Assembly: GCA_963664065.1 (NCBI GenBank)
Contig: OY760942.1
Span: forward strand, 310,001-374,000
Reading direction: 5' to 3'
Length of the DNA: 64,000 bases
Origin: JABDJL01 sp963664065
Lineage (GTDB): Bacteria > Pseudomonadota > Gammaproteobacteria > Xanthomonadales > SZUA-36
In this document: positions 18,087 to 25,850 of the stretch, one piece after another
How positions within the stretch are numbered: the stretch's first letter is position 1
Layout of the letters: every line of letters begins with the position of its first letter
Notes under the pieces: generated by a model
What the model was told of the DNA's origin: nothing
Database searches by the model: none
What the model saw: the letters and a program-made list of their open reading frames with translations, nothing else
Program-made: the position numbers and the translations under genes

Positions 18087-18119
18087 AACCCGGAGCGGCC
18101 CGCTGAACCGGGTTTTTTT
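18087..18119 (+). terminator. Rho-independent terminator after rpmE2
   Basis: AACCCGG (18087-18093) pairs with CCGGGTT (18108-18114), with an inner AGCG/CGCT stem, followed by a run of T. Confidence 0.88.
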
Positions 18120-18241
18120 GTGCCTGTAATATTTTGCCAAGTTTAATGATCTGTGTTTCTGGCACGGTACAGTGTGCCATGCGATACTTTGTTGGCTTCC
18201 TGCTCTTGTTCCAAGAAGGCTTCAATAGGCCCTGATTGTAG

Positions 18242-18289
18242 CTAGTGTGGGTCTCTGATATGCACACCTTATTCGTTACACCACACTAG
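18242..18289 (+). repeat. Inverted repeat in the gltA leader
   Basis: CTAGTGTGG at 18242-18250 is exactly repeated in inverted form at 18281-18289, 36 bases before the gltA start. Inside and outside it, GTCTC (18251) can also pair with GAGAC (18293). A second, smaller inverted repeat, TGGCAC/GTGCCA, lies at 18160-18179. It could be an operator or an RNA fold; function unknown. Confidence 0.5.
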
Positions 18290-18324
18290 TCCGAGACAGT
18301 TCCAGATCTAACAAGGAGATTCCG

Positions 18325-19617
18325 GTGTCACAAAAACCAGTCATTCTCAGCGATGGAAACAGCGGGAAAAGTATGGAGTTGCCTGTCATTCGGGGCAGCG
18401 AAGGAGAACCAACACTCAAAATAAAGTCGATGCCCAAAGAATTGGGTTACTTCACCTACGATCCCGGGTTTACCGCAACTGCCAGCTGCACCAGTAACAT
18501 CACATTTATTGACGGTGGAAAGGGCATCCTGAGATACCGGGGTTACCCAATCGAACAACTTGCAGGACAAAGCACTTTCCTCGAGGTGGCCTACCTGCTT
18601 TTGAATGGCGAATTGCCCAATCGTGCTGAGTATGATGAATTTCTAAACGATATTACCTACCACACGATGGTGCATGAAAAGCTCAACACCTTTATCAAAG
18701 GTTTTCACTATGACGCGCATCCCATGGCCATGATGGCCGGGGTGGTTGGTTCGCTTGCGGCCTTTTACCATGAACGCCTGAATATGAGCGACCCGGCGGC
18801 ACGAATACTGTCCGCCAAGCGCATGATTGCCAAGATGCCCACCATCGCAGCGGCATGTTATCGCCATCACATGGGATGGCCGGTCTCATATCCGCTTAAC
18901 CGGCTGGATTACACACAACGCTTTCTCCACATGATGTTTTCGATGCCGGCCGAAGACTATGAAGTTAGCAAAGTGGCGGCCAGGGCCTTTGACCTGTTGT
19001 TCATCCTGCACGCTGATCATGAGCAGAATGCGAGCACTTCGACAGTCAGGCTGGTGGGTTCTACCGGCGCCAATCCCTATGCCTGCGTGGCTGCAGGAAT
19101 TTCAGCGCTTTGGGGCCCGGCACATGGCGGCGCCAACGAGGCGGTGTTGAATATGCTCGATGAAATCGGTGGAGTGGCAAATATTCCAAGGTATGTTGCC
19201 AAAGCCAAAGACCGTGAAGACCCGTTCCGCCTGATGGGTTTCGGACACCGCGTGTACAAGAACTATGACCCGCGTGCCTCGATAATCCGGCAAGCAGCGC
19301 ACGAAGTTCTGGAGGATCTGGGCACTTCAGATCCCCTGATGGACCTGGCCATGGAGTTGGAACAGGTGGCACTCAAAGACGAATATTTTGTTGAGAAAAA
19401 ACTTTATCCAAACGTGGATTTTTATTCGGGCATCATTTACCGGGCGCTGGGGATTCCAAAAAGCATGTTCACCGTGATGTTTGCGATCGCCCGGACTGTT
19501 GGCTGGGTCGCCCATTGGCTGGAGCATTGTGAAAACCCGACGCCGATTGGACGCCCTCGGCAGGTTTATTCAGGTCCCGGTGAGCGTGACTACACAAACA
19601 TTGACCAGCGCCGATAA
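18325..19617 (+). CDS. gltA: Citrate synthase
   Basis: The enzyme condenses acetyl-CoA and oxaloacetate in the first step of the TCA cycle. The 430-residue length and the N-terminal beta-domain indicate the type II hexameric form of Gram-negative bacteria. Signature regions include FIDGGKGILRYRGYPIEQLA, ILHADHEQNASTSTVR and the active-site stretch LMGFGHRVYKNYDPRA. The GTG start has AAGGAG nine bases upstream. The gene stands alone behind a 200-base leader with inverted repeats and converges on the next gene. Confidence 0.98.
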   Translation: MSQKPVILSDGNSGKSMELPVIRGSEGEPTLKIKSMPKELGYFTYDPGFTATASCTSNITFIDGGKGILRYRGYPIEQLAGQSTFLEVAYLLLNGELPNRAEYDEFLNDITYHTMVHEKLNTFIKGFHYDAHPMAMMAGVVGSLAAFYHERLNMSDPAARILSAKRMIAKMPTIAAACYRHHMGWPVSYPLNRLDYTQRFLHMMFSMPAEDYEVSKVAARAFDLLFILHADHEQNASTSTVRLVGSTGANPYACVAAGISALWGPAHGGANEAVLNMLDEIGGVANIPRYVAKAKDREDPFRLMGFGHRVYKNYDPRASIIRQAAHEVLEDLGTSDPLMDLAMELEQVALKDEYFVEKKLYPNVDFYSGIIYRALGIPKSMFTVMFAIARTVGWVAHWLEHCENPTPIGRPRQVYSGPGERDYTNIDQRR

Positions 19618-19625
19618 GTTCAAAT

Positions 19626-20243
19626 TCAATCTCCTGCCAGCAGGCATTCAACCTCGGCCAGGCGCGCGCGTTGTTGGGGTTTACCATCAATCGGGCTCGG
19701 TGGCGCCTGGCGAAGGTCAACCATGTTGAACAGGGCCATTTCCACTGCGATGCCGTCAGCATCAGTAACCAACAGTGGAATCAATCGGTGGCTGCCATCA
19801 TGCCAGCGGATTTTTCTCGCTTCCTGGCGGTAGTTCAATCCTTTTTCAGCAAGGTGAAGCGCCACCGCGTCAGGAGGGTCGTTAAACAGGTGTAGAGATA
19901 CCCTTGAATGACAGTCAGCAGTTCCGTCCAGTACGGGACCGACCAGTCTTGGGCAAAAGGAATCCAGTGCACGCATGACCTTCAGTGCGGTCTCTCGAAG
20001 CGTTTCTACGTGACGGATGTGTTGATCGCCACCAAAAAAACCCTGGTAGGCACGCAACGCCAATTCAACTTCCTTGTTACTGGGCAGCGCAAGACGGGAA
20101 CTGATACCGATACGCTGAGCGGCTTTTTGCTTTGCCGCACGGTAGTTACGCTGTTTTTCGGTGACCATGATCCGCGCCGCTTCGGCAGCGACATCACGTC
20201 GGAAATGGCTTCTAATTGTAAGGGTCCTCTTCTTCCGTGGCAT
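19626..20243 (-). CDS. Conserved hypothetical, nucleotidyltransferase-like
   Basis: I do not recognise a named gene. The 205-residue product starts MPRKKRTLTIRSHFRRDVAA and is rich in basic residues over its first 60. The middle contains GPVLDGTADCHSRVSLHLF and PDAVALHLAEKGLNYRQEAR, and the end has LVTDADGIAVEMALFN. The general pattern recalls an uncharacterised nucleotidyltransferase-like family of gammaproteobacteria; this is a weak assignment. ATG 20243 has AGGAG nine bases upstream and overlaps the end of the penicillin-binding protein gene by 32 bases, so the two are probably co-translated. It converges on gltA. Confidence 0.75.
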   Translation of the reverse strand: MPRKKRTLTIRSHFRRDVAAEAARIMVTEKQRNYRAAKQKAAQRIGISSRLALPSNKEVELALRAYQGFFGGDQHIRHVETLRETALKVMRALDSFCPRLVGPVLDGTADCHSRVSLHLFNDPPDAVALHLAEKGLNYRQEARKIRWHDGSHRLIPLLVTDADGIAVEMALFNMVDLRQAPPSPIDGKPQQRARLAEVECLLAGD

Positions 20244-22710
20244 CAGGGTCATCTCCTGTCGGCTTGTCTTCCATCCGTGGAAGATGTCCTGCCTGGAATA
20301 ATTCCATGATTGCATCCGGGTTATCAAGTTTTGCCAGCAATCCGGTTTCCGGATCGATACGGGCCTGGGCTAATCCCTCGGGCATTTCCGGTGGTTCGTC
20401 GGGCACGTTCCGCAGCGCGGTATCCATGTACCCTATCCAGATCGGCAATGCAGCACGACCGCCAACTTCAAGACTGCCCAGGGGTTCGTGAGAGTCAAAA
20501 CCAACCCAAACGGTAGTCACCAGGGCACTGTTATACCCGGAAAACCAGGCGTCCCTTTGTTCGTTAGTTGTGCCGGTTTTCCCGGCCAGGTCCTGCCGGC
20601 CCAGCTGCATTGCTTTTACCCCGGTGCCTCGTTTGACCACGTCCATCATCATTGAGCGGACCAGGTAGGCATTTTGTTCAGAGATCGCCCTGGGAGCATA
20701 ATTTCTTGTTTCCCTTGCTTTTGCTTCCCTGTCGGCCTGCTTGCCTTCCGGGCTTGCAAGCATGATATCGGATTCACTTTCACTGGCACCTATGGCCAGG
20801 GGCCTGAATTCCGGCTCATCCCTTTCCGCAAATTCCTGTTCAGTTTCACTACCACTATTCATTTCGCAGTTCCTGCAAACGGTGCTTGGATTCGACTGGT
20901 AAATTACTTCTCCAAGGTTATTTTCAATTGAATGGATAAAGAACGGCTCAACCAGGTACCCGCCATTGGCGAATGTTGCATAACCCCGGGCCATGCTGAC
21001 TGGCGGAAGGTTTGCACTGCCAAGCGCCATAGAAAGATTTGGCGGGAGTTCGGCAGGATCAAAGCCAAAGCTACTGATGTATTCGCGGGCATAGCTGACA
21101 CCGATGGCTCTCAAAAGACGAATGGATACCAGGTTACGTGATTTCACCATGGCTTCACGCATGCGCGTGGGGCCAAAAAACTTTTCGCTGAAATTTTGAG
21201 GTTTCCAGGTTCTCTCCAGTTCCTGGTCATTGAAAACGACGGGGGCGTCATTAATGATACTGGCTGTTGTGAATCCCTTCGCCAGAGCTGCCGAATACAA
21301 AAATGGTTTAAATGAAGAGCCAGGCTGACGACGGCTCTGGACTACGCGATTAAACTTGCTGCGGGTAAAATCGTAACCACCGACCAGGGCACGGATCGCG
21401 CCGTTTTGTGGATCGATTGAAACCAGCGCCGCTTCGGCTTCCGGCAACTGGCCGAGTAGCCAGTGGCCATCATCATGCCGGCGTGTACGGATGACATCGC
21501 CGGCATTTAATACATCGTTGACCTTTTCTGGTTTTCTACCCTGGCTGTTGCGATTGATAAACGGCCTGGCCCATTCAAGCTCTGCAAGCGAAAGAGCAAT
21601 GGTTTGCCCATCCTTGAGAAAAACCAGGGCAACCTCCTCATCCGACTCTATGACCAGCCCGGGAACCAGTCCTGCCACCGGGCGGTAAGGGTTTAGAATT
21701 TCTTCCCAGGATCGGGTGGTCTGCTTTTCTGTGATGTCCAGTTCGGCTTCGGGCCCCCGGTAACCATGCCGGCGGTCATATTCTTCAAGTCCTTCCATTA
21801 CCGATTCGTTTGCTGCTACCTGAAAGCGTGACTCAATGGTGGTATGCACTGAATAGCCCCCCGTGTAGGCCTCTTCTCCCAGCATTGCCACCGCTTCGCG
21901 CCTTACCATTTCCGCGAGATAAGGCGCCGAAACCTCGGTGGTTGCACCGTGATAGAAAGCGTTATCCCGTTCCGTAAGCGCTGACTCATATTCTTGATCT
22001 TTAATGTAATTGAGTTCACGCATGCGCCTTAGCACGTAATTACGCCGTTCCAGTGCCCGTTCCGGGGAAGTAATGGGATTGATGCGCGAAGGTGCCTTGG
22101 GTAGCGCGGCGATCATGGCGCACTGGGCCAGCGTCAATTCGTCAACCGTTTTGCCATAGTACACATCGGCAGCGGCGCCAACGCCATAAGCCCTGTGACC
22201 GAGCAGGATCTTGTTGAAGAACAGTTCCAGGATTTCATCTTTGGACAGTTCCCGTTCAATCTTCAGTGCGAGAAAGATCTCCCGGGTCTTGCGCGAGAAT
22301 GTTTTTTCAAAGCTGAGGAAAAAATTTCGCGCAACCAGTTGAGTGATGGTGCTGCCGCCAATGGTTTTCTCGCCGGTGGTAGCCAGGTTCCAGACTGCAC
22401 GGGATATGCCCTGGTAATCGATGCCCGGATGCTCGTAAAAACGTGCATCTTCCCCAGCGATAAAGGCGTACTTAAGGAAGTCGGGAATGTGATCAATGGC
22501 CACTGGCATCCGGCGTTTTTCACCGAATACGCTAATCAGTTTACCGTCTTCACTGAAAACCCTGAGCGGGACCTGAAGCTGCACATCTTTTAATGAATTC
22601 ACATCCGGTAAATCCGGTGCGACGACCATATAGGTAACAGATACCGTGACTATTCCCAGCAGCGCTGAAATCAGACCCAGTCGTAAAATCAGCCGAAAAA
22701 ACTTCTTCAC
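20212..22710 (-). CDS. mrcA: Penicillin-binding protein 1A (transglycosylase/transpeptidase)
   Basis: A bifunctional class A PBP that polymerises and cross-links peptidoglycan in the periplasm. One membrane anchor (residues about 5-30) is followed by the glycosyltransferase domain (AFIAGEDARFYEHPGIDYQG, KTIGGSTITQLVARNFFLS), an OB-like insert and the transpeptidase domain with SxxK in QPGSSFKPFLYS, the SRN-like KSRNLVSIR and KTGTTNEQRDAWFSG. GTG 22710 is preferred because AGGA lies seven bases upstream; TTG 22725 adds five residues. Divergence from pilM is the usual arrangement in gammaproteobacteria. Confidence 0.96.
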   Translation of the reverse strand: MKKFFRLILRLGLISALLGIVTVSVTYMVVAPDLPDVNSLKDVQLQVPLRVFSEDGKLISVFGEKRRMPVAIDHIPDFLKYAFIAGEDARFYEHPGIDYQGISRAVWNLATTGEKTIGGSTITQLVARNFFLSFEKTFSRKTREIFLALKIERELSKDEILELFFNKILLGHRAYGVGAAADVYYGKTVDELTLAQCAMIAALPKAPSRINPITSPERALERRNYVLRRMRELNYIKDQEYESALTERDNAFYHGATTEVSAPYLAEMVRREAVAMLGEEAYTGGYSVHTTIESRFQVAANESVMEGLEEYDRRHGYRGPEAELDITEKQTTRSWEEILNPYRPVAGLVPGLVIESDEEVALVFLKDGQTIALSLAELEWARPFINRNSQGRKPEKVNDVLNAGDVIRTRRHDDGHWLLGQLPEAEAALVSIDPQNGAIRALVGGYDFTRSKFNRVVQSRRQPGSSFKPFLYSAALAKGFTTASIINDAPVVFNDQELERTWKPQNFSEKFFGPTRMREAMVKSRNLVSIRLLRAIGVSYAREYISSFGFDPAELPPNLSMALGSANLPPVSMARGYATFANGGYLVEPFFIHSIENNLGEVIYQSNPSTVCRNCEMNSGSETEQEFAERDEPEFRPLAIGASESESDIMLASPEGKQADREAKARETRNYAPRAISEQNAYLVRSMMMDVVKRGTGVKAMQLGRQDLAGKTGTTNEQRDAWFSGYNSALVTTVWVGFDSHEPLGSLEVGGRAALPIWIGYMDTALRNVPDEPPEMPEGLAQARIDPETGLLAKLDNPDAIMELFQAGHLPRMEDKPTGDDPDATEEEDPYN

Positions 22711-23022
22711 ACGGTAATCCTGCAATGATTAAATCCGAGAAAAGGATATTCTTGTTGCAGTTTTAACACTGTTGCGCAGTGTAAAACAGAAAAGATACGC
22801 CGCGACGGACAGGGAAGCAGCCGGTATCGATGAGTGTTGACCACACCAGTGGCCAGTAGTTTCCTAAGTAGCCCGCCGGATATTGTTGCCGGCCGAGCGC
22901 GTTTTCCGACAAAGTAACAAGCTACTTTTTGATGTTACGGCATTGAGAATTGGTATGTTTTCTGTTAAAAACAGCTATAAGAAGTTTCAATAAGCCATTG
23001 GCGCAGAAAAGGATTAGGGAAA
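22711..23022. other. Intergenic region between mrcA and pilM with an inverted repeat
   Basis: This 312-base divergent promoter region carries no convincing gene. It holds a near-perfect hairpin: GTTTTAACACTG (22760-22771) pairs with CAGTGTAAAAC (22777-22787) around a five-base loop, with one extra A on the left arm. A possible operator or a small terminator-like fold; no clear -35/-10 pair could be assigned to either gene. Confidence 0.45.
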
Positions 23023-24081
23023 TTGAAACTGTTCGGTAGAAAGAATGCACCTGTAATCGGTTTGGATATCGGGTCTTCCAGTGTTCGTGCACTGCAGTTG
23101 TCACGACACGGCTCTGGTTTCCGGGTTGACCATTTTGCCATTGAGCCTGTCGGGGCCGGGGCGGTGGTGGAAAAATCGGTACAGGATATCGAGGCCATCT
23201 CCAGTGCCATCGAAAGAGCGGTTAAACGCTCCGGCTCCAAAGCCAAATCCTGTGCTATTGCCGTTTCAGGATCGGCTGTTTTCACCAAGACTATCAGCCT
23301 GCCATCCAACCTGGCTGAATCGGACGTAGAGAGCCAGGTTCAGATCGAAGCCAATCAATACGTGCCTTATCCTCTGGATGAGGTCAGCCTTGACTTTGAG
23401 ATACTGGGGCCATCGCCGCGTAATGCAGATCTCGTTGACATATTACTGGCTGCCAGTAAAAGCGAGAATGTGGAAAATCGTCAGGATGCGCTTGATGCGG
23501 TAGGTCTGCATGCCAAAGTAGTTGACGTTGAGGCATTTGCGATTGCTAATGCTTTTGAGTTGATGCGGGAGCGGGACGGCTTGAGTAAAAGCGAGGCTGT
23601 CGGTGTTTTTGACATCGGGTTTGATTTAACGACACTGATTGTATTGCGTGGCGGCAGGGTTATATATACACGTGATAATCTGTTTGGCGGTCACCAGTTG
23701 CTCGAAGAAACCATGCGTCGGTTTGAAATGACTGCCGAGCAGGCCAGCTTCTTTGAGCGTGGTGAAGAAGGTCCCGAAGATTTTGATGAAGAAGTGCTTG
23801 AGCCATTCCAGCTAAATATCGTTCGCCAGATCAGTCGGGCGCTACAGTTTTTTGCTTCATCCAATGAATATTCACCCATAAGCACCATTTACCTGTCTGG
23901 CGGCTCTGCTTCGCTGCAGGGACTGTCATCCATGGTCCAGCAGGAGTTGGGCCTGACAACGCGTGTTGCAGACCCGTGTGCGGGTATGGATCTTTCACCT
24001 TCGGTCGCCGTTTCTGCTTTAAAAAGGAATGCGCCAAACCTGATGGTGGCAATGGGATTAGCATTGAGGGGATTTGACTGA
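23023..24081 (+). CDS. pilM: Type IV pilus inner-membrane platform protein PilM
   Basis: PilM is a cytoplasmic actin-like ATPase fold protein that binds the N terminus of PilN and links the pilus motors to the alignment complex. The 352-residue product starts KLFGRKNAPVIGLDIGSSSV (phosphate-1 loop) and has the later nucleotide-binding stretches VGVFDIGFDLTTLIVLRGG and STIYLSGGSASLQGL. The start codon is TTG 23023 with AAAGGA nine bases before it. It heads a tight five-gene operon. Confidence 0.95.
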   Translation: MKLFGRKNAPVIGLDIGSSSVRALQLSRHGSGFRVDHFAIEPVGAGAVVEKSVQDIEAISSAIERAVKRSGSKAKSCAIAVSGSAVFTKTISLPSNLAESDVESQVQIEANQYVPYPLDEVSLDFEILGPSPRNADLVDILLAASKSENVENRQDALDAVGLHAKVVDVEAFAIANAFELMRERDGLSKSEAVGVFDIGFDLTTLIVLRGGRVIYTRDNLFGGHQLLEETMRRFEMTAEQASFFERGEEGPEDFDEEVLEPFQLNIVRQISRALQFFASSNEYSPISTIYLSGGSASLQGLSSMVQQELGLTTRVADPCAGMDLSPSVAVSALKRNAPNLMVAMGLALRGFD

Positions 24082-24680
24082 TGGCAAGAATTAATTTACT
24101 TCCATGGCGTGAGGAACTTCGCCGGGAGCGCCAACGGCAGTTCATGCTTTCAACAATGATGACGGCTGTTTTGGGTGTCGTCCTTGTTTTCGTGATCGGC
24201 CTGGTGTTTGTCCAGAAGATCAGCCATCAACTATTCAGGAATAATACTATCCAGGCTGAAATCGATTTGCTGACCGCAGATATCATACGGATTGAAGAAC
24301 TGGAGCAAACCCGTGCACGTCTGTTATCACGTAAGCGAATTATCGAAGAGTTGCAAGCCAGTCGCTCGCTCACGGTAGAAATGCTGGACCAGATGGCCAA
24401 AAGCATTCCAGTAGGCGTGACACTGAATTCCGTACGCCAGCAGGGCATGAATGTAAATTTCTCCGGTTTCAGCCAGTCAAGTGTCCGCGTTTCGGCTTAT
24501 TTACAGAGTCTGGAAAGGAATGAACTTTTCATGGCGCCTGATCTGAATGTCGTTCGTACGGCCAGTTCGCCAATGTCCAGAGTCGAACCCTATGAATTTA
24601 CTATAAATGCAAAATTGCGCCCCAAGATAAGTGAAGAAGACGAAGGCTATGACGAACTGATTGAGGGGGAGATAGACTGA
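24081..24680 (+). CDS. pilN: Type IV pilus alignment protein PilN
   Basis: A bitopic inner-membrane protein. Its cytoplasmic start ARINLLPWREELRRERQR is the conserved motif that docks into PilM; a membrane segment follows at about residues 25-48, then a periplasmic coiled coil and ferredoxin-like domain that pairs with PilO. The ATG overlaps the pilM stop by one base (TGATG). Confidence 0.94.
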   Translation: MARINLLPWREELRRERQRQFMLSTMMTAVLGVVLVFVIGLVFVQKISHQLFRNNTIQAEIDLLTADIIRIEELEQTRARLLSRKRIIEELQASRSLTVEMLDQMAKSIPVGVTLNSVRQQGMNVNFSGFSQSSVRVSAYLQSLERNELFMAPDLNVVRTASSPMSRVEPYEFTINAKLRPKISEEDEGYDELIEGEID

Positions 24681-25303
24681 TGCTACGGGAATTTCAAGAC
24701 ATTGAATGGTCAGATATCGGTAGTGCGCCAGCCATCGTTCGCTACGTTTTGCTTTCCGTACTGCTGGTTGGATTGATTATTGCTGGTTATTACGTGCAGA
24801 TCAGCGATAAATGGGATGAGCTGGACAGGGTAAAACAGGAAGAATTTGCACTTCGTAGCGAATTTGAGACCAAGCAGCAAAAAGCCGCCAATCTGGATGA
24901 GTACGAAAAGCAACTTGTTGAAATGCAGGATCTGCTTCAAACCATGTTTCGTCAGTTGCCCAGCAAAACTGAAATGGACAAGTTGCTGGTAGATGTATCC
25001 CAGACTGCTCTGGCGGCAGGTATCGATGTTCAATTGTTTCAACCAATGACCGAGGAACCCAAGGATTTCTATGCCGAACGCCCGATCACTATCCGTATGC
25101 TTGGAGACTTCCATCAATTCGGAGATTTTGTGAGTGGTGTTGCAGAGCTCCCCAGGGTTGTAATATTGACCATGCATGACATTTCTCTTCGCCTTGCGAC
25201 TGCACAATTTTCCGGTCGACTGATATTGGAAGGTCAGGTGAAGACTTACCGCTATATCGACGAAGAAGAAGCGGCTCAAATGGCAGCGGAGACCGGACCA
25301 TGA
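24680..25303 (+). CDS. pilO: Type IV pilus alignment protein PilO
   Basis: A 207-residue bitopic protein with a membrane segment at about 22-42 (IVRYVLLSVLLVGLIIAGYY), a coiled coil (residues about 48-85) and a C-terminal periplasmic domain. PilO heterodimerises with PilN and contacts PilP. Its ATG overlaps the pilN stop by one base. Confidence 0.93.
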   Translation: MLREFQDIEWSDIGSAPAIVRYVLLSVLLVGLIIAGYYVQISDKWDELDRVKQEEFALRSEFETKQQKAANLDEYEKQLVEMQDLLQTMFRQLPSKTEMDKLLVDVSQTALAAGIDVQLFQPMTEEPKDFYAERPITIRMLGDFHQFGDFVSGVAELPRVVILTMHDISLRLATAQFSGRLILEGQVKTYRYIDEEEAAQMAAETGP

Positions 25304-25848
25304 ACAGGCTGCACGCTGAAGTAAAAACCAGGAGCTTGTTACTGGTAATTCTCCCGGCCCTGGTACTGTCCGCATGTGGTGGTGAGATTAACGACCTCAA
25401 TACCTACATCGAGGATGTGAAATTAAGGCCGGCGGAACCGATTGCCCCGATTCCTCCGGTCAAAACATGCTCACCATACGCCTATGAAGGCCAGACCGAC
25501 CGCGATCCGTTTCGTCCTTCCACCTCCGAAGGAAGTGATGACGAAATGGCAGGCAGTAGTACAACCGGCCCAAAGCCAGACACTAACCGCCCCAAGGAAT
25601 ACCTGGAACGGTTTGAATTGGACACCTTGGCAATGGTGGGAACATTGTCAATGGAAAATTTTCACTGGTGCTTGATTCGAGATCCCGATGGAGTAGTACA
25701 TCGGGTAGCTGTTAATAATTACCTGGGCAGGAACCATGGGCAGGTAACCTCAATTCGCGAAACGCAGCTGGCACTGAGCGAGTTGATCACCGATGGTTTG
25801 GGTGGTTGGCTGATCAGAGAGGCTTCAATAGCCGTTGGTGAGGGTTAA
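25300..25848 (+). CDS. pilP: Type IV pilus lipoprotein PilP
   Basis: A 182-residue lipoprotein. The signal peptide ends in LVLSACGG, a clear lipobox with C26, and a low-complexity linker (about 60-95) leads to the beta-domain that binds the PilQ secretin (LERFELDTLAMVGTLSMEN, then a DPDGVVHRVAVNNYLGRNHG stretch). It overlaps the pilO stop by four bases. Confidence 0.93.
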   Translation: MNRLHAEVKTRSLLLVILPALVLSACGGEINDLNTYIEDVKLRPAEPIAPIPPVKTCSPYAYEGQTDRDPFRPSTSEGSDDEMAGSSTTGPKPDTNRPKEYLERFELDTLAMVGTLSMENFHWCLIRDPDGVVHRVAVNNYLGRNHGQVTSIRETQLALSELITDGLGGWLIREASIAVGEG

Positions 25849-25850
25849 TT

